Assembly: GCF_014193585.1 (NCBI RefSeq)
Contig: NZ_BLXY01000001.1
Span: 1-44,031, forward strand
Reading direction: 5' to 3'
Length of the DNA stretch: 44,031 bases
Origin: Geomonas paludis
GTDB taxonomy: Bacteria; Desulfobacterota; Desulfuromonadia; Geobacterales; Geobacteraceae
Made by a program: the position numbers and the translations under genes. A model generated the notes under the pieces. The model saw only the letters and a list, made by a program, of their open reading frames with translations, did not search any database and was not told the DNA's origin. Below are positions 26,477 to 35,582 of this stretch, in pieces (within the stretch, counting starts at the first letter, position 1; every line of letters starts with the position of its first letter).

Positions 26477-26508
26477 AAAGGGCGTGCCGCAAGGTACGCC
26501 CTTTTTTT
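26477..26508 (+). terminator. atpE terminator
   Basis: AAAAGGGCGTGCC and GGTACGCCCTTTT form a stem followed by a T run, about 25 nt past atpE. Confidence 0.85.
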
Positions 26509-26760
26509 ATTGCCGGATGGCAAAACAAAGCATCACCACAGAGGGCACAGAGGTACACAGAGGTCGCGGAGGAAAGGCTTTTTTTTGGCACCAATTGGTC
26601 CACCCCCCTCGCCCTTTGGGAGAGGGGCAGGGGTGAGGGGGCAGCGCCCTCACCCGGCCTTCGGCCACCCTCACCCGGCCTTCGGCCACCCTCTCCCGCC
26701 TGCGGACCGAAGCCCTACGGTGGGCGAAGGCCCGGAGGGCGAGGGTATGGCACGGTGCTG
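26509..26760. repeat. Intergenic GC-rich palindromic repeat block
   Basis: No gene is supported here. CACAGAGG-type direct repeats at about 26536-26565 are followed by a CCCTCGCCC...GGGCGAGGG inverted block. It contains two tandem copies of CCCTCACCCGGCCTTCGGCC at about 26647-26689. It is related to the smaller element at 4579-4614. Confidence 0.55.
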
Positions 26761-26778
26761 CTACACGCCCCCCTCGCC

Positions 26779-26807
26779 TTGACATTTACTTTCCGCTATG
26801 AAATAGT
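26779..26807 (+). promoter_or_regulatory. Promoter of the PHP gene, possibly giving a leaderless mRNA
   Basis: -35 TTGACA (26779-26784), 17-bp spacer, -10 AATAGT (26802-26807). The gene ATG is at 26815, only 7 nt after the -10, and no ribosome site is visible. Confidence 0.45.
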
Positions 26808-26814
26808 CCGGGCT

Positions 26815-27531
26815 ATGAAAATCATAGCCGACATGCACACTCACACCCTCGCCTCGGGGCACGCTTACTCCACCATCAACGAACTTGCCAACGCCGCCGC
26901 CCAGGCGGGGCTGCGTGGACTGGGAATCACCGACCACGGCCCCGGGCTTCCCGGCGGACCGCACCGCTACCACTTCTGCGCCATGCGCTTCGTCCCCCCC
27001 ACCATCGCCGGGGTCAGGATCTTCCGCGGCATCGAGGCCAACATCCTTGACCACTCCGGCAGGCTGGACCTGGAACAGGACGTCCTCGCGACGCTGGATT
27101 ACGTAATGGCCGGTTTCCACGAGGACTGCGGTATCTGCGGCCAGGACCGGGACCGCAACACCAAGACGCTGCTTGCCGTCATGGAGAACCCGCTGGTGAA
27201 ATGCATATCCCATCCGGGGAACCCCATCTTCCCGCTCCACTACGAGGAGGTGGTCATGGGGGCGCTGGCTACCGATACCGCCTTGGAACTGAACAACTCT
27301 TCGCTGGCCTCGGTGAGCCGCAAGGGGAGCAACGAGAACTGCGCCGAGATCGCACGCCTGTGCGCCAGGATCGGGGCGCGGGTCATGATCGGGAGCGATG
27401 CGCACATCTGCCAGGGGGTGGGGGTCTTCGACCAGGCGCTGCAACTGGCGGCGGAGGCGGGGATCGCGGAGGGGCAGGTGGTCAATGCTTCGTGGGAGAG
27501 GTTGCTGGAGTTTATCGGCGCCTGCGAGTAG
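26815..27531 (+). CDS. PHP-domain phosphoesterase, YcdX-like (238 aa)
   Basis: Predicted metal-dependent phosphatase of the PHP superfamily. Metal ligands are visible in order: DMHTHTLASGHAYS at the N-terminus, TDHGPG, a RGIEANI segment, MAGFHEDCG, CISHPGNP and the C-terminal GSDAH. This set and length fit the YcdX subgroup, which binds three metals. The start was set at ATG 26815 because it begins exactly at the conserved MKIIADMHTH. The frame is open further upstream but crosses the repeat block. Substrate unknown. Confidence 0.85.
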   Translation: MKIIADMHTHTLASGHAYSTINELANAAAQAGLRGLGITDHGPGLPGGPHRYHFCAMRFVPPTIAGVRIFRGIEANILDHSGRLDLEQDVLATLDYVMAGFHEDCGICGQDRDRNTKTLLAVMENPLVKCISHPGNPIFPLHYEEVVMGALATDTALELNNSSLASVSRKGSNENCAEIARLCARIGARVMIGSDAHICQGVGVFDQALQLAAEAGIAEGQVVNASWERLLEFIGACE

Positions 27532-27567
27532 GCGCAGGGAACCGTCCGGAGGGGATGGGGGAAAGGC

Positions 27568-27591
27568 GGGCGAATGATTATTCGCCCCTAC
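27568..27591. repeat. Short palindromic repeat GGGCGAAT/ATTCGCCC, copy 2
   Basis: Same hairpin and CCTAC tail as at 4528-4551 with one base changed in the loop. It lies in the 3' gap between the convergent PHP and EamA genes. Confidence 0.6.
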
Positions 27592-27597
27592 AAAAAC

Positions 27598-27628
27598 CTA
27601 AAGGGGCGCCGGCTGCGGCGCCCCTTTT
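27598..27628. terminator. Bidirectional terminator between convergent genes
   Basis: AAGGGGCGCC pairs with GGCGCCCCTT around GGCTGC, with A- and T-rich flanks. It can serve the PHP gene (plus) and the EamA gene (minus). Confidence 0.75.
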
Positions 27629-27634
27629 CTTATT

Positions 27635-28549
27635 CTATACGGCTCTCTTGCCGGACATGGAGTAGGCCAGGACGGCGAGCCCGGCAAAGAGGAGCGGGAT
27701 GCCGGCCATGGCCGTCGGAGTCAGGTGCTCCCGCAGGAACAGGATGCCCAACAGGGCGGCGACTAGCGGTTCGGCAAGGGAAAGGGTGACTGCGGAGGCG
27801 ACCGGCACGCTGCGCAGCCCCATGGCGAAGAGACAGTAGGAGAGCGCAGTGATGACGACGCCGAGGTAGAGGACCACCAAGGTCCCGCGCGGGGTGGCGA
27901 CCCAGGTGATATCGGTCAGGAACAGTACCGGCAGGAGCAGGAACGCACCCAGGCAGAAAACGACCGCCATGACCGCCTCCGAGGTACGCCCGGGGAGCAG
28001 CACCTTGATGGCCATGGTGTAGCAGGCGTAGGAGGTGCCTGCGCCGAGAGCGAGCAGGACACCGACGACATCGATGGCGACACCTCCGCCGCCGGTCACC
28101 AGCAGGCTGCAGCCGGCAAGGGCAAGGACCGTTGCAATGCCCCACGCACGTCCCGGGCGTTCGCCGCGGATGATGAAGCCGAGAATGCCGGCGATGACGG
28201 GGGAACTGCCGATGGCTACCAGCGTGCCGACGGCCACGCCGGTCCGATGCACCGCGGTGAAAAAGGTAAGTTGGTAGATGGCAACGAAACCGCCTGCCGC
28301 CAGGGTGCCCCAGAAGGGCCAGCGCCCTTTGCCAAGGCCACCCCTCAGTAAGGCAAGGATCATGAGGGCCGCGCCTCCCACGATGAGACGGAAGGCGCCC
28401 ACGCTCATGGGGCTGACGCCGGCAGGGGAGAGGGCCTGGGCGGTGCCGGAGGATCCCCAAAGGGTGGCGGCGGCTAGTACCAGCAGGGCGCCGCCTGCGG
28501 CGCTGGTGGTTGCCGGGGCGGCGGCGGTGGGTTCGGGTGCTGTGGTCAT
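27635..28549 (-). CDS. EamA/DMT-family transporter (304 aa)
   Basis: Inner-membrane metabolite exporter of the drug/metabolite transporter superfamily. About ten transmembrane helices arranged as two EamA repeats are visible; the first begins LLVLAAATLWGSSGTAQAL and the second starts near residue 155 (LLALGAGTSYACYTMAIK). The conserved end of each repeat (LSLAEPLVAALLGILFLREHLT) is present. Substrate cannot be told from sequence. A short Ala/Thr-rich N-terminal tail precedes the first helix. Confidence 0.85.
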   Translation of the reverse strand: MTTAPEPTAAAPATTSAAGGALLVLAAATLWGSSGTAQALSPAGVSPMSVGAFRLIVGGAALMILALLRGGLGKGRWPFWGTLAAGGFVAIYQLTFFTAVHRTGVAVGTLVAIGSSPVIAGILGFIIRGERPGRAWGIATVLALAGCSLLVTGGGGVAIDVVGVLLALGAGTSYACYTMAIKVLLPGRTSEAVMAVVFCLGAFLLLPVLFLTDITWVATPRGTLVVLYLGVVITALSYCLFAMGLRSVPVASAVTLSLAEPLVAALLGILFLREHLTPTAMAGIPLLFAGLAVLAYSMSGKRAV

Positions 28550-28566
28550 GGTAGGCTTTCTCGGTG

Positions 28567-28625
28567 AACCAGTCGGACTCTGACTTGTCGGACTGGTGGG
28601 ACTGGTCGGACCGGCCTGACTGGTG
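28567..28625. repeat. GGACTGGT-type degenerate tandem repeats
   Basis: Several imperfect copies of a TCGGACTGGT unit, some inverted, fill most of the gap between prfC and the EamA gene. It is another instance of the short-unit arrays seen within nuo and elsewhere. Confidence 0.55.
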
Positions 28626-28646
28626 AAGCGCGATTCAACGCCTGTC

Positions 28647-30227
28647 TTAGCTGTGCTCGCGGGTGGCGTGGAAGCTCAGGTCCTTCCAGTTGTCCATGGT
28701 GTTGTCCAGGCGCCACTGGCTACCGGCCAGGTAGGCAAGGTTGCCTTCGCCGTCCAGGTAGAGGCTCATGGCCTCTTTCTTCTGGAACTCGTCGAGCTTC
28801 TTGCGGTCGCCGGTGACCCAGCGCGCGGTGACGTAGGAAACGGGCTCGTAGGCGGCCTTGACGCCGTACTCGTGCTCCAGGCGATGCATGACCACGTCGA
28901 ACTGCAGCATACCCACCGCCCCGACGATCCAGTCGGCCCCCATCAGCGGACGAAATACCTGCGTAGTGCCTTCCTCGGCCAACTGCACCAGCCCCTTCTC
29001 CAGCGACTTCGACTTGAGCGGGTTGAGGATGCGCACCTTTCGGAAATGCTCAGGCGCGAAATTGGGGATGCCGGTGTATTTGAGATCTTCGCCCTGGGTG
29101 AAGGTGTCCCCTATCTTGATGGTGCCGTGATTGTGGATACCGATGATGTCGCCGGCGTAGGCCTCGTCAACGTTGGTGCGATCCTGGGCCATGAAGATGG
29201 TGGCGTTGGATATCTGCACCTCGCGGCCGAGCCTCAGGTGCTTCACCTTCATGCCGCGCACGAACTTGCCGGAGCAGATACGGAAGAACGCGATGCGGTC
29301 GCGGTGCGCGGGATCCATGTTCGCCTGGATCTTGAAGGTGAAGCCGGTGAAGGGCTCCTCGTACGGATCCACGGTGCGGGTCGTCGCCTCGCGCGGCAGC
29401 GGCGACGGGGCGTTCTCTACGAAGGAGTCCAGCAGTTGCTGGACGCCAAAGGTGTTGATGGCGGAGCCGAAGAAGACCGGGGTCTGCTTGCCGGCCAGGT
29501 ACGCCTCGGCGTCGAACGGGTGTGCCGCGCCTTCCAGGAGCTCGACGTCGTTGCGCAGCTCCTCGACCTGGCTCCCCAGAAGCTCGTCCAAGAGGGGATC
29601 GTCCAGTCCCTTGACCGTGACCACCTGCCCTACCCCGCGATCAGCCTCGGGATCGTAGAAGGTGATCTCCTTGGTGTAGAGGTGGTAGGTGCCGCGGAAA
29701 CGCTTGCCCATGCCGATGGGCCAGGTCATCGGGGCGCATTGGATGTTGAGGGTGCTCTCGATGTCGTCCAACAGGTCGAGCGGCTCGCGCCCCTCGCGGT
29801 CGAGCTTGTTGATGAAGGTCATGATGGGCGTATGACGCAGCCGGCAGACCTCGAGGAGCTTCTTGGTCTGGCTCTCGACACCCTTCACCGAGTCGATGAC
29901 CATCAAAACAGAGTCAACTGCAGTTAAGGTTCTGTAGGTATCTTCCGAAAAGTCATTATGGCCCGGGGTATCGAGGAGGTTGATCTCGAAGTCGCGGTAG
30001 GTGAACTTCATCACGGACGAGGTCACCGAGATGCCGCGCTGCTTCTCCATCTCCATCCAGTCGCTGGTGGCGTGGCGGGCCGACTTCCTCGCCCTGACCT
30101 CGCCGGCCTGTTGGATCGCGCCGCCGAAGAGCAGCAGCTTCTCGGTTATGGTAGTCTTACCTGCGTCCGGATGGCTGATGATGGCGAAGGTGCGCCGCTT
30201 CTCAATTTCTTGTTCGTTGTACCGCAT
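28647..30227 (-). CDS. prfC: Peptide chain release factor 3
   Basis: Translational GTPase that removes RF1/RF2 from the ribosome after termination (526 aa). Motifs: G1 [17 protein letters not shown]2 region with [13 protein letters not shown]3 [16 protein letters not shown], and G4 [13 protein letters not shown]. The C-terminal domains include [19 protein letters not shown]. The start was set at ATG 30227 ([16 protein letters not shown]), the family start; the frame is open further upstream. Confidence 0.95.
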   Translation of the reverse strand: MRYNEQEIEKRRTFAIISHPDAGKTTITEKLLLFGGAIQQAGEVRARKSARHATSDWMEMEKQRGISVTSSVMKFTYRDFEINLLDTPGHNDFSEDTYRTLTAVDSVLMVIDSVKGVESQTKKLLEVCRLRHTPIMTFINKLDREGREPLDLLDDIESTLNIQCAPMTWPIGMGKRFRGTYHLYTKEITFYDPEADRGVGQVVTVKGLDDPLLDELLGSQVEELRNDVELLEGAAHPFDAEAYLAGKQTPVFFGSAINTFGVQQLLDSFVENAPSPLPREATTRTVDPYEEPFTGFTFKIQANMDPAHRDRIAFFRICSGKFVRGMKVKHLRLGREVQISNATIFMAQDRTNVDEAYAGDIIGIHNHGTIKIGDTFTQGEDLKYTGIPNFAPEHFRKVRILNPLKSKSLEKGLVQLAEEGTTQVFRPLMGADWIVGAVGMLQFDVVMHRLEHEYGVKAAYEPVSYVTARWVTGDRKKLDEFQKKEAMSLYLDGEGNLAYLAGSQWRLDNTMDNWKDLSFHATREHS

Positions 30228-30357
30228 CAACGGGAACTCCCTTAAAATTCTCTGGACAAAAGAAAGGCGAAGAGGGTATCTTCGCCGGACCTGACAACGT
30301 AGCATAATTGCACAGCAACCCCCTAAAGGGCAATCATTTTTTTCCGGTGGGCCGTCC

Positions 30358-31068
30358 ATGAACGACATCTATCAGCGCCTCCACGTTGCCGGCGAAGCAC
30401 AGGACGAGACCGAGATCATCGCGACCCTGGCCGCGATAAAGACTGGGAAGCTGAAAAACGACCTGAGGCTGCTTAACTTCTACCGCGAGGTCCCGGTCAG
30501 CTACGGCGCCGAGGTGCTCACGGTGGAGGAACACGACGCGGAACTGCAGGTGCACCAGATCCAGGCCGTGGTGATCGCCCATGAAAAGCTGACGGTCCTG
30601 AAAAGCAGCCATTTCCGCAGGGATGTGGCGGCGACGGTGACCTACGTCAACGTGGAGAAATCGCGGGTGGTGCTGTCCAACTTAAGCTACGCCCTGGTGC
30701 GCGCCGACCGGCGCATGTCGGTGCGGGTCCAGCTCGGCTCCGCCATCGATGCCTCCTTCGCCGCGCCGGAAGTTGACGCGGTGCACGGTCGCCTGCACGA
30801 CATGTCCCTTACCGGCATGTCGATCAACGTCGCGCGGGACCCGGACCTGCCGGTGAGCCAGAAAGGTGAGCTCCGTATCAGTCTCCCGTCCGGGTCCATC
30901 ACGGTCGCGGCATCGCTTCTGAAAGTGTTCACCCTCGATGACGGCTATCGGCTGGTGTTCGAGATCGAACCGTCGCGCGCGGCGGAACTGAGCATTTCCC
31001 AGTACATATTCCAGCGCCAGGTGGAGATCATCAAGGAACTGAAGGACCACCCGGGCGTATTTAGCTAG
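30358..31068 (+). CDS. PilZ-domain c-di-GMP receptor protein (236 aa)
   Basis: Predicted c-di-GMP receptor with a YcgR-like layout. An N-terminal beta domain covers about residues 30-110. The PilZ domain has the RxxxR motif in [12 protein letters not shown] (about 118-128) and the [11 protein letters not shown] motif (about 150-160). The C-terminal helix follows a VFEIEP strand. It may control motility, pili or exopolysaccharide in response to c-di-GMP. TatD follows after 4 nt, suggesting a shared transcript. Confidence 0.8.
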   Translation: MNDIYQRLHVAGEAQDETEIIATLAAIKTGKLKNDLRLLNFYREVPVSYGAEVLTVEEHDAELQVHQIQAVVIAHEKLTVLKSSHFRRDVAATVTYVNVEKSRVVLSNLSYALVRADRRMSVRVQLGSAIDASFAAPEVDAVHGRLHDMSLTGMSINVARDPDLPVSQKGELRISLPSGSITVAASLLKVFTLDDGYRLVFEIEPSRAAELSISQYIFQRQVEIIKELKDHPGVFS

Positions 31069-31072
31069 CCCC

Positions 31073-31858
31073 ATGCTTTTTGACAGCCACTGTCACCTGG
31101 ATGACCCTCAGCTTTTGCCCCACCTGGGCACACTGCTCCAGGAAGCCGAGGTGGCCGGTATCACCGCCTTCCTGGTACCCGGGGTGCACCCCTCCGGCTG
31201 GCAGCAGCTTCACTCCCTCTCCGCAGACCCTCGCATCCTTCCCGCTTACGGCGTCCACCCCATGCACGCTGACCTGGTCACCCCCTCGACACTGTCTGCC
31301 TTGAGGAGTCACACAAAGACCGCCTGCGCCATAGGCGAGATCGGGCTCGACTACCTGCTCCCCTCCCCTTCCCGCGAACTGCAGCGGCAGGCCTTTACGG
31401 CACAGTTGCGGGTTGCGCGGGAGACGGGACTGCCGGTGCTGCTGCATTGCCGTAAGGCCTTCGACGACCTGATTGCCATACTCCGCGACAACGAGGTCGG
31501 CCACATCGGGGGGGTGATGCATTCCTTTTCCGGAAGCGTGGAGACGGCAGAGATCTGCCTCAAGCTCGGGTTGCACATCTCGCTCTCCGGAACGGTCACC
31601 TACGCCAACGCCCGGCGGCCGGTCGAGGTGGCCAAGGCGGTTCCGCTGGATCGCCTGCTGCTGGAGACCGACGCGCCCGACCTCGCACCGGAACCGTTCC
31701 GGGGCAGCGTCAACGTTCCGGCTCACCTGCTGACCACGGCGCAACGGGTAGCCGACATCAGGGGTATCCCGCTCGACGAGCTCGCCCGCCGCAGCTACGA
31801 CAACGCAGTCCGCCTCTTCAAACTCGATCAAGCCCCGACGCCCCACCCGCCGCATTAG
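31073..31858 (+). CDS. tatD: TatD-family metal-dependent hydrolase (261 aa)
   Basis: Predicted DNase/metal-dependent hydrolase. Metal ligands and motifs appear in order: DSHCHLDD at the N-terminus, GVHPMHAD, IGEIGLDYL, LPVLLHCRKAFDDL, MHSFSG, and LLLETDAPDLAPEPFRG. Length and motif order match TatD/YcfH. The ATG lies 4 nt after the PilZ gene. TatD is not part of Tat transport despite its name. Confidence 0.9.
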   Translation: MLFDSHCHLDDPQLLPHLGTLLQEAEVAGITAFLVPGVHPSGWQQLHSLSADPRILPAYGVHPMHADLVTPSTLSALRSHTKTACAIGEIGLDYLLPSPSRELQRQAFTAQLRVARETGLPVLLHCRKAFDDLIAILRDNEVGHIGGVMHSFSGSVETAEICLKLGLHISLSGTVTYANARRPVEVAKAVPLDRLLLETDAPDLAPEPFRGSVNVPAHLLTTAQRVADIRGIPLDELARRSYDNAVRLFKLDQAPTPHPPH

Positions 31859-31884
31859 ACTGTTTTCATTGCGATTTCAGTCAT

Positions 31885-31912
31885 TTGACCTCCCTTCCGG
31901 CTTCGATATACT
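31885..31912 (+). promoter_or_regulatory. Promoter of the ferritin-like gene
   Basis: -35 TTGACC (31885-31890), 16-bp spacer, -10 TATACT (31907-31912), giving a leader of about 38 nt to ATG 31957. Confidence 0.65.
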
Positions 31913-31956
31913 CTTTGCCAGGCAATTCCCATTGAAACCGTTACGGAGGTGCAGCC

Positions 31957-32454
31957 ATGTTCAAGGAGTACACACTGCAGGAAGCACTCAAACTGGCCAT
32001 CAAGACCGAGAAGGAGAGCATGGACTTCTACCGTCGGGCGGGGTCGGTGAGTAAGGATGAGAGATCGAAGAAGGTGTTCGACCTGCTGGCCAACGAGGAG
32101 GCCGGCCATCTGCGGGCCTTCTTCGACCACTATCGCGGCGGCGACCTGGGGGACCTCGACACTTATCTGGCCTCACCGCCGGACAAGCAGTCGGCCACCC
32201 ATCTCGCGCTGGAGCAGGCCATCGCCGCAGAGAGCCACGAGCAGAAGGCGCTGGAGATCGCCCTGAAGGAGGAGAAGGCCTGTATCGACTTCTACACCAT
32301 CCTGGTGAAGGACGTGGTGGACCCGCTGGTGCGCCGCGTCTTCGAGACGGTGATCCGGGAGACCCAGGGACACTACGACATGATCGAGGACGAGTACATG
32401 CGGGTCATGACCATGGTGCATAGCTCGGATCAGAACATCTATGTGAGGGAGTAA
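31957..32454 (+). CDS. Rubrerythrin-type ferritin-like diiron protein (165 aa)
   Basis: Four-helix-bundle diiron protein, likely in peroxide or oxygen protection or iron handling. The diiron ligands are visible as two repeats: a Glu in KTEKESMDFYRR with NEEAGHLRAFF, and a Glu in KEEKACIDFYT with RETQGHYDMIEDEY. There is no C-terminal rubredoxin CxxC domain, so it is an erythrin-only form. A strong GGAGGT site precedes the ATG. It is the last chromosomal-looking gene before the recombinase operon. Confidence 0.85.
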   Translation: MFKEYTLQEALKLAIKTEKESMDFYRRAGSVSKDERSKKVFDLLANEEAGHLRAFFDHYRGGDLGDLDTYLASPPDKQSATHLALEQAIAAESHEQKALEIALKEEKACIDFYTILVKDVVDPLVRRVFETVIRETQGHYDMIEDEYMRVMTMVHSSDQNIYVRE

Positions 32455-32660
32455 CTAAGGGAAGGCGCCCGAAGGGCGCCGGTCCATTGGGCAGCGGCAA
32501 CGGCCGAGGGAGCGCTAGGCAAGGGCAACGGCCGAGGGAGGGGCCTTCTGTGGACCCGGTGGACCCGATGGACAAAAAAGTGGACCCGGTGGACGCTGCA
32601 GGATCGGCAACACCACAATGTGAAAAGCCTCCGCACCTTTTGAAAATAGGGGCGGTTCCA
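32455..32660. repeat. Intergenic short tandem repeats at the left edge of the recombinase region
   Basis: A GGCGCCC-GAA-GGGCGCC hairpin (32464-32480) lacks a T run. GGCAACGGCCGAGGGAG occurs twice (about 32496-32512 and 32524-32540). GTGGACCCG units repeat at 32550-32594. No gene is supported. Confidence 0.5.
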
Positions 32661-32661
32661 C

Positions 32662-32793
32662 TGTATGAAAACAACATGAAAAATGGCCTCCCGATACCTG
32701 GGGGGCCATTTTTTTTGGTTTTTGTGTAGAAAAAGACATTAACGTCTTGACTCTCAGGGGCGAAAGTGTATGAATCATCATTGACTGTATGAA
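32662..32793 (+). promoter_or_regulatory. Promoter region and TGTATGAA boxes ahead of the recombinase operon
   Basis: TGTATGAA occurs at 32662-32669, 32767-32774 and 32786-32793; the first and third extend to CTGTATGAAAACA. A possible promoter has -35 TTGACT (32747-32752), a 16-bp spacer and TATGAA (32769-32774), which would overlap the second box. The boxes may be operator or recombinase-binding sites. Confidence 0.4.
32678..32718 (+). terminator. Hairpin terminator insulating the recombinase operon
   Basis: AAAATGGCCTCCC pairs with GGGGGGCCATTTT, followed by a run of T. It could end the ferritin-like transcript or an incoming transcript at the element edge. Confidence 0.7.
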
Positions 32794-32823
32794 AACATAT
32801 GAAAGCATTGCTTGGAGGGCATT

Positions 32824-33312
32824 ATGGAGGGGATCAAAGCGCCAGTTTCTGGGGGTACCGGGGTTCGCGACGAGCGGTATGACGAATACCTCCTGTGGAT
32901 CGGCAACCGCACAGCAGAGGATTTCGTCGGTTACATCAAGAATGTACGCGGTGTCATCAAACTAAGCCACAGCGGCATCCTGAAGGATGCTGGCATCTCT
33001 GAATCGCTGGCCCGAACCAATCCCGGCATCAAGCAACACCTGGAGGCCATGGAAAAGGACCTCGTCAAACGGGGTCACATCCCCGATCCCGCCAAGCAGA
33101 ACGCTTCCGACGAACAAGACTCACCCGACACAACCGAAAACGACTACAAGCCTACCAAGCCACCGAGATCTGCTCGTGACAAGCGGCGCATTGAGGAACT
33201 GGAGCAAGAGGTCGCCCGCCTCAAGCTTGAACGCAACGACGCCCGCGAGGCTCTTGATCGCTACGGCATGCTTGAGAAGTACATGGCCGAAACCATGAGA
33301 TTGCCAAGGTAG
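32824..33312 (+). CDS. Small protein with C-terminal coiled coil, first gene of the recombinase operon (162 aa)
   Basis: Family not recognised. The N-terminal 85 residues are mixed alpha/helical (YDEYLLWIGNRTAEDFVGYI), followed by a charged, Pro-rich linker (about 88-115) and a predicted coiled coil (about 116-150, RRIEELEQEVARLKLERNDA). The layout resembles small DNA-binding accessory proteins of transposons. The start was set at ATG 32824 because GGAGG lies at 32814-32818. The helicase gene follows after 14 nt, so it is likely co-transcribed with the four genes after it. Confidence 0.6.
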   Translation: MEGIKAPVSGGTGVRDERYDEYLLWIGNRTAEDFVGYIKNVRGVIKLSHSGILKDAGISESLARTNPGIKQHLEAMEKDLVKRGHIPDPAKQNASDEQDSPDTTENDYKPTKPPRSARDKRRIEELEQEVARLKLERNDAREALDRYGMLEKYMAETMRLPR

Positions 33313-33326
33313 AGGGGGATGACCGA

Positions 33327-35573
33327 ATGACTCCATGGGAAGGCATAGTCCTGGTTCGCTCCGAGAGGTCGAGGGACCCGAAAGGCTTCGGCGGAATTCT
33401 TTTCGGTGGCTACCACGTCAACGAACTGGGCGAGAAGCTCACAAAGCACCGGATCGCCGTCAACTGCTGTTCGCGAAAGCTGCCCAGCAAGGACTCTGTT
33501 CAGCCTTGGGAGATGTGGCACATCAAGGGCCGTGCGAAAGAGGTTTTCGAGGATGTGCGTGACGGGATAAAGGTTCCGACGATCAGGGTCACGGCCTCCG
33601 ACCTCCACATGGTCAGGCATCGCGGCGACATCATCGTTGAAATTCTAATGAAAAGCAAGCGGTTCACGGGGGTCGGCGAAACCAAGGCAAGGGAGCTGTG
33701 GTCACGCTTCGGCGAACGGTTATACGACATTCTCGACGCAGGATGCACCGCAAGCCTAGCCGAAGTCCTGACACCGAAAAAAGCCGCCGAGGTCGCAGAG
33801 GGATGGCGTGCGTACTATGACGGGAAGGTTATCGCGTTCTTGCACAAGTACGGGTTCCCGGCAAAGCTGGCGCGGAAGGTTCTGGATTTCTACGGCAAGA
33901 ACGCCGAAGTGTACCTGAAGGACGATCCCTACCGGCTGCTTGCCTTCTTGGGGGACTGGGCGAAAACCGACAGGCTGGCGAGGCGGGAATTTTCCATTTC
34001 CGAGGATGCGGAGGTGCGCCTCAGAGCTGCTATCGAGGAGGCGCTCTACCGTGCTCTGAAGGACAAAAGCACGGCGGTCAGGCTGGATACCCTCCGCGAA
34101 AAACTGAACAATATCCTCCGTGTGCCGAGGAACGACGCAGCTACAGAAATGCTGGTCGACAATGCGTTGGGGGTTGGCGAAACCAACGGATCGTACCTGA
34201 TCACGCCCGATGGTCTGTACCAGGCTGTCGGCCCGTTCATCATGGAACAAACCGTCAGGGACCGGCTCAAGCGGCTTCTGGACGAACCCGACCCTGAGCC
34301 GTCGATGATCATGTCGGTTGCGACCGACGCCGACATCGACCGACTGATCTCCGAGTTCGAGGCCGCGAACCATCCGATCACCCTGAACCCCGAACAGCGT
34401 CAGGCCGTTTTCACCTCCGCGAAAAACCGTTTTTCCATCATCACCGGTGGCGCGGGAACTGGCAAGACGACAGTCCTGAAATGCCTCTACCACGTCTTGA
34501 TGGGACTGGGCTACAGCGCTGTGCAGATGGCCTTGGCTGGCAAAGCCGCTAAGCGCATGCGGGAAGCGACCGGTGGCAAAGAGTCCCACACCATTGCTGG
34601 ATTCCTCAGCAAGGCAGATGACATCATCGGGAGCCACAGTGCCCACACCTACTACGTCATCGATGAGTCGAGCATGCTCGACATCCCGACGATCTACCGG
34701 ATCATGAGGCGTCTGCCCGACAGCATACGGCTGTTGATGGTTGGAGACCCGTACCAGTTGCAGCCGATTGGCCCCGGACTCGTCTTTCAGTTGCTGGTCG
34801 GCACCCCCCGGGTGCCGCAGGTCACCCTCACTGAGATCAAGCGTCAGGCCGACACGACAGGCATCCCGAGTTTCGCCGCCGAGATCCGCGAGAAGCGCTG
34901 GCCGACTGTGAACGCTCCTGGCGTAAAGTTCATCGAATGCGATGATAACCAGATCATTCCGCAGGTCCTCGGCCTGTTCACCCGTGACCCGGAGAAAACA
35001 CAGGTCATCTGTGCCCGAGTCGCCACGGTCAAAACCATCAACGAAGCCTGCCAGGACGCCGTGAACGACACGGGCAAGCCGATCCGGATTTTCGGACCAA
35101 CCGGAGACCTGAGCGGCCTCCGCATTCGTGAGGGCGACCGCATCATCATCACGGAAAACGACTGGGAGCGCGGCGTGATGAACGGCGACATCGGCACTCT
35201 AACCGCGGCCTTCGATGAGCCTGAAGATTCTCCTGATGACGATGCAGTCGTCGGCAGAGCGTTGGTCGATGGAGTCGACCAACCCATCTATCGTTCGGAC
35301 GTTGAGTGGGATGAAGAGAGACTAGAACTGGGCTATGCCATCACCTGCCACAAGGCGCAAGGTTCGCAGTTCCCGAAGGTCATCGTGCCGATCATGAACT
35401 CGCTAAACACGGACGGCGAGATCACCTGCCCGATCCTCGATATGACCTGGATCTACACGGCGGTCACCCGCGCCGAGCATGAAGTCATCCTCGTAGGCCA
35501 CCGACCTACCGCCGAGAAAGCCGTCGAAATGGGTGGTCGCTGGGTCACAAGAACCGTTGGGCTGAGCATCTGA
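33327..35573 (+). CDS. RecD2-like SF1B DNA helicase (748 aa)
   Basis: Predicted 5'-3' DNA helicase. The first 330 or so residues include helix-hairpin-helix-like repeats (GVGETKARELW) as in RecD2. The motor domain has Walker A GGAGTGKTT (K about 380), Walker B VIDESSMLD (about 445), motif III GDPYQLQPIGPG, and the C-terminal UvrD_C_2-type segments YAITCHKAQGSQF and YTAVTRAEHEVILVG. All core motifs are intact. It is not near recB or recC; its place in an operon with two tyrosine recombinases suggests a role in processing the mobile element's DNA. It ends 9 nt before the first recombinase gene. Confidence 0.85.
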   Translation: MTPWEGIVLVRSERSRDPKGFGGILFGGYHVNELGEKLTKHRIAVNCCSRKLPSKDSVQPWEMWHIKGRAKEVFEDVRDGIKVPTIRVTASDLHMVRHRGDIIVEILMKSKRFTGVGETKARELWSRFGERLYDILDAGCTASLAEVLTPKKAAEVAEGWRAYYDGKVIAFLHKYGFPAKLARKVLDFYGKNAEVYLKDDPYRLLAFLGDWAKTDRLARREFSISEDAEVRLRAAIEEALYRALKDKSTAVRLDTLREKLNNILRVPRNDAATEMLVDNALGVGETNGSYLITPDGLYQAVGPFIMEQTVRDRLKRLLDEPDPEPSMIMSVATDADIDRLISEFEAANHPITLNPEQRQAVFTSAKNRFSIITGGAGTGKTTVLKCLYHVLMGLGYSAVQMALAGKAAKRMREATGGKESHTIAGFLSKADDIIGSHSAHTYYVIDESSMLDIPTIYRIMRRLPDSIRLLMVGDPYQLQPIGPGLVFQLLVGTPRVPQVTLTEIKRQADTTGIPSFAAEIREKRWPTVNAPGVKFIECDDNQIIPQVLGLFTRDPEKTQVICARVATVKTINEACQDAVNDTGKPIRIFGPTGDLSGLRIREGDRIIITENDWERGVMNGDIGTLTAAFDEPEDSPDDDAVVGRALVDGVDQPIYRSDVEWDEERLELGYAITCHKAQGSQFPKVIVPIMNSLNTDGEITCPILDMTWIYTAVTRAEHEVILVGHRPTAEKAVEMGGRWVTRTVGLSI

Positions 35574-35582
35574 GGAGGGCAT

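Noticed and set aside
26647..26689. Tandem repeat resembling a minimal CRISPR
   Set aside because: Two adjacent copies with no spacers, part of a GC-rich palindromic intergenic element, and no cas genes nearby.
32464..32480. GC-rich hairpin as a terminator for the ferritin-like gene
   Set aside because: No T run follows; the hairpin at 32678-32718 with a T run is the better candidate.
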